Assembly (NCBI GenBank): GCA_035544635.1
Contig: DATKDQ010000094.1
Location: forward strand, 1 to 10,030
Source: DATAFT01 sp035544635
GTDB lineage: Bacteria > Acidobacteriota > Thermoanaerobaculia > Multivoradales > Multivoraceae
Length of the DNA stretch: 10,030 nucleotides
Direction of reading: 5' to 3'
Both the position numbers and the translations under genes were made by a program. The notes under the pieces were generated by a model that was given only the letters and a program-made list of their open reading frames with translations, was not told the DNA's origin and searched no databases. Shown here piece by piece: positions 1 to 8,003 of this stretch. How positions within the stretch are numbered: position 1 is the first letter of the stretch; each line of letters opens with the position of its first letter.

Positions 1-1
1 C

Positions 2-142
2 CCGAAGCGCAACATCGTCGATCTGGTGCTGCCGCGCCTCCTCGCCGGTGAGCGGCTCGACCGTCGCGACATCGTCGCGCTCGGGCACGGCGGACTGCTC
101 GAGGACGTGCCGGAGCGCCCGATGCCGCGCAGCCGGATCTAA
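2..142 (+). CDS. C-terminal end of an unrecognised protein (partial)
   Basis: An open frame enters from the left edge and ends at TAA (140-142), leaving 46 residues. The tail reads as an amphipathic stretch (IVDLVLPRLLAGERLDRRDI) followed by a Gly/Pro/Arg-rich end (ALGHGGLLEDVPERPMPRSRI). Codon third positions are G/C-rich like the genes around it, which supports real coding. There is no catalytic motif, membrane segment or repeat in what remains, so no function is assigned. The LL-x-GE-x-LD-x-x-DI pattern loosely recalls the end of AAA+ metalloproteases, but it is too short to count as evidence. It converges on the next gene with only 8 bp between the two stop codons. Confidence 0.6.
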   Translation, partial: PKRNIVDLVLPRLLAGERLDRRDIVALGHGGLLEDVPERPMPRSRI

Positions 143-159
143 GCCGCCCGCTAGATCCG
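134..159. terminator. Hairpin containing both convergent stop codons
   Basis: A perfect 8-bp inverted repeat, CGGATCTA (134-141) and TAGATCCG (152-159), encloses a 10-nt loop. The left arm carries most of the TAA of the partial plus-strand gene and the right arm carries most of the TAG of the minus-strand lipoprotein gene. By symmetry it can fold in either transcript, so it may work as a short bidirectional terminator or 3'-end stabiliser. Neither side has a clear U-tract, so intrinsic termination is uncertain. Confidence 0.4.
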
Positions 160-1188
160 CCCCTCGTCGACGTCGCGGAGGAACTGGACGAGGCCCCGGA
201 AGTAGACCGCCTGATCGTCGTAGAGCGCCATGTGGCTGCCGCTGGCGCAGTGGAGATACCGCCCGTTTCTCACAGCGCCGGCCATCCACTCCATGTGCTC
301 GGGATCCATGGTGTCGTGGCGGGCGCCGATGACCAGCGTCGGCACGGCGATTCTCGCCAGATCGCCGGTGCGATCCCAGTCGAGCAGCTTGCCGCTCGCC
401 CCGAGCTCGCTCGGCCCCTGCATCGGCACGTAGATCGCCGGGTTCAGGTGCTTGAAGGCGCGGTTGACCGGGTCGGGCCACTCCTCGGGCGGCAGGCGCA
501 GGATGTGGTCGACGTAGTGGTGCTCGATCAGGAGCTCCATGTAGCGGGGGTTCTCGTAGTCCTCCGCCGCCTCGTAGCTCTTGATCTCGGCCAGCACCGC
601 GGGCTCGATTCCGGGCATCACGACCCGCTCGGCGTACTCGTTGTAGGCGGGGATCGAGGCCATCATGTTGGAGATGACGAGACCCTTGAGGTGCTCCTGA
701 TGGGCCAGCGCGTACTCGATGGCCAGCGCGCCGCCCCAGGAGTGCCCGTAGAGGTAGAAGCTCTCGGGGCCCAGCCCCAGGGCCCTGCGAACCTGCTCGA
801 CCTCGTCGACGAAGCGATCGACCTCCCAGAGCTCCGGCTGGTCGGGCTGGTCGCTGTAGTAGGAGCCGAGCTGATCGTAGTAGTAGTACTCGATGCCGGC
901 GGCCGGGAAGTAGCTGTCGAAGGCCTCCAGGTACTCGTGCGTAGCGCCCGGCCCGCCGTGGAGGAGGAGCACCTTGATCGTCGGGTGGTTGCCGATTCGC
1001 TTGGTCCAGACCCGGAAGGTCCCCTTCGGCGTCTCGACCGGGATCATCCTGATGCCGCCCGCCAGCAGGTCGTCGCGGCCGGCGGAGTCGAAGTAGCTCG
1101 GCGGCGCCGCCGCGGTGGTCGGGCCAGGCTCTTCGGCACAGCCCTCGAGCAGGAGGACGCCGGCGGCGAGCGCGAGGATTCTCTGCAT
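151..1188 (-). CDS. Lipoprotein alpha/beta hydrolase, proline iminopeptidase-like (S33 type)
   Basis: 345 residues. A peptidase or hydrolase of the alpha/beta fold, closest in motif pattern to Bacillus-type proline iminopeptidases, which remove N-terminal proline from peptides. Visible motifs are the oxyanion HGGPG at 77-81, YDQLG at 104-108, the nucleophile elbow GHSWGG at 148-153 with Ser150, the acid Asp292 in a RHDTMDPEH stretch, and His319 in GSHMALYDD. The catalytic triad is therefore complete. Residues 1-17 form a short lipoprotein signal (MQRILALAAG, then LLLEGC) with Cys17 as the likely lipidated residue and Ala at +2, which favours the outer membrane under the Lol rule. Glu just before the Gly-Cys is atypical for a lipobox. 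The start at 1188 was chosen because it begins the signal peptide and has GGAGGTT 5 nt upstream; the frame stays open to 1311, but that extension would bury the signal. The gene lies 116 bp downstream of the MBL gene on the same strand. Substrate is inferred: related enzymes also cleave other amides and esters. Confidence 0.87.
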   Translation of the reverse strand: MQRILALAAGVLLLEGCAEEPGPTTAAAPPSYFDSAGRDDLLAGGIRMIPVETPKGTFRVWTKRIGNHPTIKVLLLHGGPGATHEYLEAFDSYFPAAGIEYYYYDQLGSYYSDQPDQPELWEVDRFVDEVEQVRRALGLGPESFYLYGHSWGGALAIEYALAHQEHLKGLVISNMMASIPAYNEYAERVVMPGIEPAVLAEIKSYEAAEDYENPRYMELLIEHHYVDHILRLPPEEWPDPVNRAFKHLNPAIYVPMQGPSELGASGKLLDWDRTGDLARIAVPTLVIGARHDTMDPEHMEWMAGAVRNGRYLHCASGSHMALYDDQAVYFRGLVQFLRDVDEGRI

Positions 1189-1192
1189 GGTG

Positions 1193-1199
1193 AACCTCC
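1193..1199 (-). promoter_or_regulatory. Strong ribosome binding site of the lipoprotein hydrolase
   Basis: The minus strand reads GGAGGTT, 4-5 nt before the ATG at 1188. It fixes the start, rejecting the longer in-frame extension to 1311. It is also the only convincing Shine-Dalgarno sequence before any gene start in this window. Confidence 0.75.
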
Positions 1200-1213
1200 G
1201 TTCTCTCGTCGAG

Positions 1214-1257
1214 GATCTCCGATCGGTCTCGCAGATCTCCGGTCTCTTCTCGAGACC
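1214..1257 (-). repeat. Repeated GATCTCCG / GGTCTC elements and a small hairpin in a 5' leader
   Basis: In the 116-bp spacer before the lipoprotein gene, GATCTCCG occurs at 1214-1221 and 1234-1241. GGTCTC occurs at 1225-1230 and 1241-1246, and the second copy pairs with GAGACC at 1252-1257 across a 5-nt loop. In the minus-strand transcript this would be a 6-bp hairpin about 55-70 nt before the start codon. It could be an operator or leader structure; no known riboswitch is recognised and no good -10/-35 pair was found here. Chance similarity is possible. Confidence 0.3.
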
Positions 1258-1296
1258 ACGACCGTCGACAGCGCTCGGCAGAGTACCGCAGGGTCG

Positions 1297-1319
1297 GGCG
1301 CGCTCTACCAAGACGCGCC
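1297..1319 (-). terminator. GC-only hairpin around the MBL stop codon
   Basis: GGCGCG (1297-1302) and CGCGCC (1314-1319) form a perfect 6-bp stem with an 11-nt loop that contains the TAG of the MBL gene (1305-1307). There is no U-tract. It could weaken read-through into the lipoprotein gene, but short GC-only inverted repeats are common in DNA of this composition. Confidence 0.2.
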
Positions 1320-2255
1320 GGTCGGGCCGAATGTTTCCGCCAGTCCGCCGGCGACGACGCGGAACCGGCCGGCCTCGAGCGCCTCGACGCGTCCCCGCCG
1401 CAGCAGCCGCTCGAGATGCATTCCCATCATCACGCGCTCGGTGGCGTCGATGTTCGCCACCTGGTCCTGCGGCCGGTAGACGAAGCGGTGCGCGACGATG
1501 TCGTCCATGGTGCGCGGCTCCAGCAGATACTCGAGCAGCCGCTGGTCGCGCTCGTAGAGCTTCGCCGTGTAGCGCGCCAGGCGCTCGCGGTAGGTGGCGG
1601 GATCGACCAGGCCGATGTGGTGGCCGCTCAGGTAGTGCGCCGCCTCGAACCCGGCCGCTCGCTCGAGCGTCGCCTCGAACTCCTCGAGGCTGGAGGAGGC
1701 GTCGCCGTAGTAGGGGCCGAAGCTCGACAGGTCGACGTCGCCCAGAAATAGCAGGCCCTCCGGCTCGATCCGGAACGCGCAGTGGCCGTGCGTGTGCCCG
1801 GGCGTGTGCACGGCCTCGACGGTGACTCCGCCGCCGAGGTCGAAGACGTCGCCGCCGCGGAAGGCCCGGGCGTCGGGCCGCGGAACGAAGTGGAACACGT
1901 CGACGAGCTGGCGCTCGAAGCGCGCGCGCCGCGTCCCGGTGTAGCCGTAGATGAAATCGAGCATGGCGTCGACCGAGACGATCCCTGGCAGGTCCGCCTG
2001 GTGCAGCCAGACCTGCGCCTCGGGGAAGAGGAAGTTGCCCGCCAGGTGGTCCTCGTGGCAGTGGGTGAGGAGGATGCGGTCGACGTCTCCGGCGGCAGCG
2101 CGGCCGCGGGCCACCAGGCCGGGCGTGGTGTCGAGCAGGACGCGCTCCTCGGCGCCCTCGACCACGACGCAGTTGGCGTCCGGGTACTTGCCGCGGCTCT
2201 CGCCGAACAGGATGCGGGCGGGGCCGATGCGGGTCTCTTCGAGCTCGATCCCCAT
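1305..2255 (-). CDS. MBL-fold metallohydrolase
   Basis: 316 residues. A metallo-beta-lactamase-fold hydrolase that should bind two metal ions and hydrolyse a thioester, lactone, phosphoester or similar bond. The zinc motif THCHEDH is at 64-70 (ligands His65, His67, Asp69, His70). Further ligands are His154 in HTPGHTHGH, bridging Asp173 in FLGDVD, and His212 in SGHHIG. All expected positions are filled. The C-terminal third (about 225-300), with RLLRRGRVEALEAGRFRV, resembles the small winged-helix tail of LACTB2-like enzymes. There is no signal peptide, so it is probably cytoplasmic. The ATG at 2255 is preferred because the fold begins there and the longer frame (to 2417) is an Arg-rich shadow of the divergent spacer. 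No Shine-Dalgarno precedes it, while TATAGT lies 10 nt upstream, so a very short leader is possible. It is divergent to the symporter and may be co-transcribed with the lipoprotein hydrolase downstream. The substrate cannot be read from sequence. Confidence 0.88.
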   Translation of the reverse strand: MGIELEETRIGPARILFGESRGKYPDANCVVVEGAEERVLLDTTPGLVARGRAAAGDVDRILLTHCHEDHLAGNFLFPEAQVWLHQADLPGIVSVDAMLDFIYGYTGTRRARFERQLVDVFHFVPRPDARAFRGGDVFDLGGGVTVEAVHTPGHTHGHCAFRIEPEGLLFLGDVDLSSFGPYYGDASSSLEEFEATLERAAGFEAAHYLSGHHIGLVDPATYRERLARYTAKLYERDQRLLEYLLEPRTMDDIVAHRFVYRPQDQVANIDATERVMMGMHLERLLRRGRVEALEAGRFRVVAGGLAETFGPTGASW

Positions 2256-2265
2256 GGGTGGCGCG

Positions 2266-2271
2266 ACTATA
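2266..2271 (-). promoter_or_regulatory. -10-like hexamer close to the MBL start
   Basis: The minus strand reads TATAGT, 10 nt before the ATG at 2255, a five-of-six match to TATAAT in very GC-rich surroundings. If used, transcription would begin within a few bases of the start codon, giving a nearly leaderless mRNA, consistent with the missing Shine-Dalgarno. No convincing -35 element lies 15-19 bp upstream, so the call is weak. Confidence 0.3.
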
Positions 2272-2330
2272 TGCCGCAGCGCGTCACGGCGTGCGCTCTT
2301 CGCGCGTGGCGAGCCGCTGCGGCGCCTGTA

Positions 2331-2368
2331 CGTCACTCTCCGTCCGCTGTGCGTCGCTCTGCGTCCGC
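2331..2368. repeat. Imperfect direct repeat of 21-bp period in the divergent spacer
   Basis: Two 17-nt units, cgtcactctccgtccgc (2331-2347) and cgtcgctctgcgtccgc (2352-2368), differ at two positions and are spaced 21 bp start to start, about two helical turns. They lie in the 194-bp spacer (2256-2449) between the divergent MBL and symporter genes. That is where a shared operator would be expected. No known regulator site is recognised. The rest of the spacer is GC-rich with a lone TATCAT at 2412-2417 on the plus strand lacking a -35 partner. Confidence 0.4.
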
Positions 2369-2449
2369 GCGCGCCCGCTCGCCTCGTCGCGGGCGCCGCG
2401 CGAGCGGCTGCTATCATGCCCGCGGCTCGCGTGTCATGTTCTGCGCGTC

Positions 2450-3682
<1,233 letters not shown>

Positions 3683-3710
3683 CTGGTCGGACGGCCGGCC
3701 CCCCTGGGTG

Positions 3711-3716
3711 TACTAT
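3711..3716 (+). promoter_or_regulatory. -10-like hexamer just before the DUF5916 start
   Basis: TACTAT lies 8 nt before the TTG start at 3725 in the 42-bp spacer after the symporter. It matches four of six bases of TATAAT and is the most AT-rich spot in the spacer. Used as a -10 it would start transcription at about the start codon, giving a leaderless mRNA. No clear -35 is seen, and co-transcription from the symporter is an equally good explanation. Confidence 0.22.
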
Positions 3717-3724
3717 GTGCGCCA

Positions 3725-5962
3725 TTGACCGACCGGCCAGTTTCTAGCCTTCGCGCCGCGACGGCCGCTCTCTTGGGCTTCCTCGCGGCCCTTCCGCTCG
3801 CCGCCGCCGGTGAAGCGGGGGCGCGCCCCTCGATCCGGGCGCTCGCGATCGAGTCGCCCATCGTGGTGGACGGCGTCCTCGAGGAGAGCGCGTGGCAGCG
3901 CGCCGAGGTGGGCCGGGACTTCACGACGCGCGAGCCCGTGGACAAGCTGCCGGCTAGCGAGCCCACCGAGTTCATGGTGGTCTACACGCCGTCGACGCTC
4001 TACTTCGGGATCCGCGCCTTCGACTCGCAGCCCGACGCGATCGTCGCCAAAGAGATGGAGCGCGACGCGCCGCTCGGGCAGAACGACGACTCGATCGCCA
4101 TCGTGCTCGACACCTTCGCCGACAAGCGCAACAGCTACTCGTTCGAGATCAATCCCAACGGCGCGCGCACCGACGCGCTGGTCACCGACGAAGGCCAGGA
4201 GATCAACACCGACTGGGACGGCGTGTGGTCGGTGGCCACGCGCCGCGACGAGCGGGGGTGGTTCGCGGAGGTGGCGATTCCGTTCTCGACGCTGCGCTAC
4301 CAGCGCGGCAGCACCGTCTGGGGGCTGAACGTGCGCCGCCTGATCCGGCACAAGAACGAGGAGTCGCACTGGGCGGCGTTGAATCGCGAGATCGGCCCGC
4401 GCTCGATGGCGATCACGGTCTACGCCGCGCACTGGGTGTCGCTCGCCGGCGAGCTGCGCGGCCTCGAGAACATTCGCCCCACGCGCCGCGTCGACGTCAA
4501 GCCGTTCCTGGTCGGCGTGCTGACCGAGACGCCGGGCGCGACCGGCGACCGCCGCGAGGACGACACCGAAGCCGGTCTCGACCTCAAGCTGGGCGTCGCC
4601 AAGTCGCTCTCGGTCGATCTCACCTACAACACGGACTTCGCCGAGGTCGAGGTCGACCAGCAGCAGGTCAACCTCACCCGCTTCTCGCTCTTCTTCCCCG
4701 AGAAGCGCGAGTTCTTCCTCGAGAACTCGGGCATCTTCGACTTCGGCCCGCCCAACCGCGGCCGCGACGAGCGTGAGGCCAACCTGCTCGACGTCTTCTT
4801 CTCGCGCCGGATCGGGTTGGAACAGGGCCGGCAGGTGCCGATGGAGTGGGGCGGCCGCGTGACCGGACGCCTGGGCGGCTGGAACCTCGGGCTGCTCAAC
4901 GTGCTGACCGACAGTGTCGATGCGCCGGGCCAATCGAGTCCCGAGACCCGGTTCAGCGTGGCCCGGCTCAAGCGCAACGTCGGCCGGCGGTCGTCGATCG
5001 GGGCGATCTTCACCGACCGCGACGAGGACGGCCTCGCGTCGAACAAGGTCTACGGCCTCGACCTGAGCTGGAAGCCCACCCAGGCGACCGACTTCTTCCT
5101 CTTCGGAGCGCAGAGCGACGATCCCCGGGCGGACGGCGACGAGGGCTCCTGGGGCACCGGGTTCCTCTACCTCGGCCGCAACGTACGCGCCAGCGTCGAC
5201 GTGGTCGAGGCGCAGGAGGACTTCGACCCGGGGATCGGCTTTCTGCAGCGCGACGACTTCGTGCGCTACAACCCGCGCGTCCGCTACACGCCGCGGATCA
5301 ATCGCTACGGGCAGCGCGGCCTGTTCTTCGAGGCGGTGCTCGACTACTTCGCGAGCTCGTCGACCGACCAGCTCGAGAGCCGCCGCCTGATGCTGTCGCC
5401 GATCGGGTCGCGCACGACGCGCGAGTTCCTGTGGCGGCTGGCCTGGATCGACGACACCGAGCAGCTCTTCGTGCCGTTCGTCATCCGCCCGGGCTTCGTC
5501 ATTCCGCCCGGGCTCTACCGCTTCGACTCCTGGGAGCTCGCCGGGCGCACCAACCCCGGGAAGCTCGTCTCGGCGCGCGGTTCGATGGGCACCGGCGACT
5601 TCTACTCGGGCGAGCGCACCTTCGTCAATCTGACGACGCTGTTTCGCATGTCGAGGTTCTTCCGCGCCGAGACGCTGTGGGCGTGGAACGACGTCGAGCT
5701 GCCCCAGGGCGAGTTCTCGACCAGCATCTACAGCGCGCTCTTGAACGTTTCGTTCACGCCCGACCTGCGCATCAACACCCTGATGCAGTACAACGACGCG
5801 GCGGAGCTGGTTGGGCTGAACGTCCGCTTCAACTGGACCTACCGGCCGGGGGCGGACCTCTACGTGGTGTACAACGAGAACTGGGCCGCGCCGACCTTCA
5901 GCGCGCGCGAGACCACGCGGCGCCAGCTCATCGCCAAGGTGACCTACCTCTGGCAGGGGTGA
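3725..5962 (+). CDS. DUF5916 protein with CBM9-like N-terminal domain, predicted outer membrane
   Basis: 745 residues. Residues 1-28 look like a Sec signal peptide (charged start, hydrophobic AALLGFLAALPLAAA, likely cleavage after Ala28). A CBM9-like beta-sandwich follows at about 40-240, with IVVDGVLEESAW (46-57), NDDSIAIVLDTF (120-131) and WFAEVAIPFSTLRY (179-192). The rest matches DUF5916 signatures: YNTDFAEVEVD (301-311), the FFPEKREFFLENSGIFDFG stretch (323-341) and FFSRRIG (358-364). The C-terminal half is rich in alternating aromatic/polar strands and ends in VTYLWQG, as expected of a membrane beta-barrel. Family members often occur with export or polymer-use functions, but their role is not established; carbohydrate binding is inferred only from the CBM9-like fold. 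The start is TTG at 3725: no in-frame ATG or GTG gives the signal peptide, and no Shine-Dalgarno is visible. It could be co-transcribed with the symporter 42 bp upstream and converges on the kinase gene. Confidence 0.9.
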   Translation: MTDRPVSSLRAATAALLGFLAALPLAAAGEAGARPSIRALAIESPIVVDGVLEESAWQRAEVGRDFTTREPVDKLPASEPTEFMVVYTPSTLYFGIRAFDSQPDAIVAKEMERDAPLGQNDDSIAIVLDTFADKRNSYSFEINPNGARTDALVTDEGQEINTDWDGVWSVATRRDERGWFAEVAIPFSTLRYQRGSTVWGLNVRRLIRHKNEESHWAALNREIGPRSMAITVYAAHWVSLAGELRGLENIRPTRRVDVKPFLVGVLTETPGATGDRREDDTEAGLDLKLGVAKSLSVDLTYNTDFAEVEVDQQQVNLTRFSLFFPEKREFFLENSGIFDFGPPNRGRDEREANLLDVFFSRRIGLEQGRQVPMEWGGRVTGRLGGWNLGLLNVLTDSVDAPGQSSPETRFSVARLKRNVGRRSSIGAIFTDRDEDGLASNKVYGLDLSWKPTQATDFFLFGAQSDDPRADGDEGSWGTGFLYLGRNVRASVDVVEAQEDFDPGIGFLQRDDFVRYNPRVRYTPRINRYGQRGLFFEAVLDYFASSSTDQLESRRLMLSPIGSRTTREFLWRLAWIDDTEQLFVPFVIRPGFVIPPGLYRFDSWELAGRTNPGKLVSARGSMGTGDFYSGERTFVNLTTLFRMSRFFRAETLWAWNDVELPQGEFSTSIYSALLNVSFTPDLRINTLMQYNDAAELVGLNVRFNWTYRPGADLYVVYNENWAAPTFSARETTRRQLIAKVTYLWQG

Positions 5963-6002
5963 CGCGCCGCGCCGTCCTCGGCGCCGAAGACAAGCGAGCG
6001 TA

Positions 6003-6024
6003 GGGGGTGGTATGTACCACCCCC
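6003..6024. terminator. Strong bidirectional hairpin in the convergent spacer
   Basis: A perfect 10-bp inverted repeat, GGGGGTGGTA (6003-6012) and TACCACCCCC (6015-6024), is separated by only 2 nt. It lies 40 bp after the DUF5916 stop and 10 bp after the kinase stop in the opposite direction, exactly where a shared terminator would be expected. In RNA the innermost pair would open to give a 4-nt loop and a 9-bp, mostly G-C stem. No U-tract follows on either strand, so it may stop polymerase inefficiently or mainly protect 3' ends. It could also be a dispersed intergenic palindrome. Confidence 0.6.
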
Positions 6025-6034
6025 GCAGCGAGCC

Positions 6035-7897
6035 TCAACAGGCCTTCATCTCGTCCCAGTCCTGCGACGCGTCTGCCGTCGTCGGCACGATCGCTCGCAG
6101 CCGCGTCCCGCGGCCGGGCGCCGAGTCGATCTCGAGCCGTCCGCCGGCCAGCGTGATCCGCTCCTGCATGCCCACGATGCCGAGTGAGCTGCCTGCGATC
6201 GCCTTGCCGTGGGCCGCCTCGGTGTCGAAGCCGGTGCCATCGTCCTCGAGGGTCAGCTCGACCTGCCCACCGCGCTGGCGCAGCGTCATGGAGACGGTGG
6301 TGGCGGCGGCATGGCGCATGACGTTGGTGAGCGCCTCCTGCGCGAACCGGAAGAGCGAGGTCTCGATCTCCGGCGCTAGGTCCGCGTCCATCGACTCGGC
6401 CTCGAGGTGGCCGTCGAACCCCGCGCGCGTCGACACCCGGACGAGCAGCCAGTGCAGCGCCTCTTCGAGGCCGGCGTCGTCGAGCACCGCCGGGCGCAGC
6501 TCGGTGGACAGCTCGCGCACGCTGGTGAGCGCCCGCCCCACCAGGTCGATGGTGTCGACCAGCGGGTCGAACCCGGGAGGCGGGTGCGCCGAGCCGCCCT
6601 GCAGGCTGACCAGATTGAGCTTGGCGCCGGTGAGCAGTTGTCCCAGCTCGTCGTGGAGCTCGCGGGCGATCCGGCGGCGCTCTTCTTCCTGCGCCGCCAG
6701 CAGTCGGCGCGACATCGCCGACAGTCGCTCCTGGTTCTCCTCGAGCTGGCGCTCCCGTTGATCGATCGCGGCCACCATCCCGTCGAAGGAGCGCGCCAGG
6801 TCTCCCAGCTCGCCCGCGCCGTAGTCGGGCCCGAGCCGCACGCCGAGATTGCCCGCCTCCAGGTGGCGCGTCGCCTCGAGGATCCTCGAGGCTGGTCGCA
6901 GCACCAGGCGATCGGCGACCAGGCGGCCCACGACCGCCGCGATCACCAGCACCAGCCCGAGGACGAGGAGGCTCTGCTGAAAGCTGCGATGGATGGCGCC
7001 GAACAGGGCACTCTCGGGCAGCGAGAGTATGGTGTACCACTCCTCCTCGCGGAGCGGGTTGCGGACGGGGGCGTAGACGTGGAGGGTGGCGTCGCCCCCG
7101 GTCTCCTCCCGGTGGGTACCCGGCATCCCGGCCAGGACGCCTGCCCGGAGCACCGCATCCGACAGCGGCGTACCCAGCTTCTCCCCCGCATCGGGAGTGC
7201 GGGCGATTACCACGCCGTTGCGATCGAGGACGGTGAACACGCTGGCCTCGGGGAGCTGCGTGAGCGTCTGCTCGGCGACGAACGCCAGCACGCTCAGATC
7301 GAGTGCGGCGACCACCACCGCGGTGGGCTCGCCGAGCTCGTCCGTGACCGGGTAGGCGAAGCTGATCGACGGCCGATTGGTGAGGCGGCTCACCTGATAC
7401 TCGCCGACCGTGAAGTCGCGGGTACGCAGGACCTCCTCGAAGTAGCCGCGGTCGGCCACGTTGACGTCGGCCGGGGGCGGGCGAGCGGCGCAGACCACGT
7501 TGCCGGCGAGGTCGGTGACCCCGATGTTGGCCAGCGCGCGGTAATACCCGAGGATCCCGGCGAGGACCGCCTGGCAGGGCGCGGACTGCGGCTGCGTCAC
7601 CTGGGGGAGGTGGGCCACCGCCACCACGATGCCCCGCCCGGTGTCCATGATCCACCGTTGCTCGCTCGCGATGAGGCCGACGAGCCGAACCGACTGCTGG
7701 CGCATCTCGACACTGCGCCGCTCCCGTTCGACCCGGCCGGTCCAGAAGGCGAGCGCGATGGCGGGGAGGACGGCGACCAGAAAGATCGCGAACAGCCGGG
7801 TGCTGAGGCCCGCGCCCCGCACGAGCCCGCGGCGCTGAGGCTCATCGACCGCGGGCGCGGCCGGGCTCTCCGAGGAGTGCTCTCTCTCTTCCTTCAC
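6035..7897 (-). CDS. Cache-HAMP-HisKA_3 sensor histidine kinase
   Basis: 620 residues from the chosen GTG. An inner-membrane two-component kinase of the NarL/UhpB-partner type. In order: cytoplasmic tail (1-32), TM1 (about 35-53), periplasmic double-Cache-like sensor (about 62-300) with Cys108 and Cys136 as a possible disulfide and the ligand-region pattern DRGYFEEVL...GEYQVSRLTNRPSISFAYPV, TM2 (about 307-326), HAMP (about 327-380), coiled coil, then HisKA_3 with phospho-acceptor His415 in ARELHDELGQ. The ATPase domain has the N-box EALTNVMRHA (521-530, Asn525), G1 DDGTGFD (552-558) and a G2-like SSLGIVGMQER (570-580). Kinase motifs are intact. The frame stays open to 8215, but upstream of 7897 it lacks a plausible domain and would overlap the next gene; GTG at 7897 is the best start although its Shine-Dalgarno is poor. 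No response regulator lies in the window, and the downstream neighbour is convergent, so it is an orphan locally. The signal is unknown; Cache domains usually bind small organic molecules. Confidence 0.9.
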   Translation of the reverse strand: MKEEREHSSESPAAPAVDEPQRRGLVRGAGLSTRLFAIFLVAVLPAIALAFWTGRVERERRSVEMRQQSVRLVGLIASEQRWIMDTGRGIVVAVAHLPQVTQPQSAPCQAVLAGILGYYRALANIGVTDLAGNVVCAARPPPADVNVADRGYFEEVLRTRDFTVGEYQVSRLTNRPSISFAYPVTDELGEPTAVVVAALDLSVLAFVAEQTLTQLPEASVFTVLDRNGVVIARTPDAGEKLGTPLSDAVLRAGVLAGMPGTHREETGGDATLHVYAPVRNPLREEEWYTILSLPESALFGAIHRSFQQSLLVLGLVLVIAAVVGRLVADRLVLRPASRILEATRHLEAGNLGVRLGPDYGAGELGDLARSFDGMVAAIDQRERQLEENQERLSAMSRRLLAAQEEERRRIARELHDELGQLLTGAKLNLVSLQGGSAHPPPGFDPLVDTIDLVGRALTSVRELSTELRPAVLDDAGLEEALHWLLVRVSTRAGFDGHLEAESMDADLAPEIETSLFRFAQEALTNVMRHAAATTVSMTLRQRGGQVELTLEDDGTGFDTEAAHGKAIAGSSLGIVGMQERITLAGGRLEIDSAPGRGTRLRAIVPTTADASQDWDEMKAC

Positions 7898-7969
7898 CGC
7901 GGGAGGCCGCCTTCCCCGACCCGCCGCTGTCCCACTCCCAGCCCGACGAACACAACGTATCGACTGGTG

Positions 7970-7997
7970 AGTATAGCCGGAACTCCAAGCGGCGCAA
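7970..7997 (-). promoter_or_regulatory. Candidate sigma-70-like promoter of the sensor kinase
   Basis: The minus strand reads TTGCGC (7992-7997), a 16-bp spacer, then TATACT (7970-7975), which matches five of six bases of the -10 consensus. The -35 is weak (three of six). Transcription would start near 7963, giving a leader of about 65 nt before the GTG at 7897. The 173-bp spacer between kinase and esterase is visibly less GC-rich here than surrounding DNA. A better -35-like TTGACG (8006-8011) is 30 bp from the -10, too far to pair with it. Confidence 0.4.
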
Positions 7998-8003
7998 ACG
8001 CTT
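7987..8003. promoter_or_regulatory. Small dyad overlapping the -35 region
   Basis: AAGCG (7987-7991) and CGCTT (7999-8003) form a 17-bp dyad with a 7-nt centre that overlaps the candidate -35 of the kinase promoter. The position suits an operator, but 5-bp arms are short and no regulator is recognised. Confidence 0.25.

Noticed and set aside
232..1479. A 415-codon plus-strand open frame antisense to the lipoprotein hydrolase and part of the MBL gene
   Set aside because: It mirrors two genes with full catalytic motifs, has low-complexity Val/Arg/Leu/Gly composition and no recognisable domain. Long antisense frames are expected in DNA this GC-rich.
2412..2417. TATCAT as a -10 for the symporter
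   Set aside because: There is no -35-like sequence at a suitable distance, so it is mentioned only as a lone hexamer.
3693..3700. GGCCGGCC palindrome after the symporter stop as a terminator
   Set aside because: An 8-bp palindrome has no loop and no T-tract follows; such sequences are common in GC-rich DNA.
5928..7655. A 575-codon minus-strand frame overlapping the kinase
   Set aside because: It is a frame-shifted shadow of the histidine kinase, rich in Arg/Gly/Pro, with no motif of its own.
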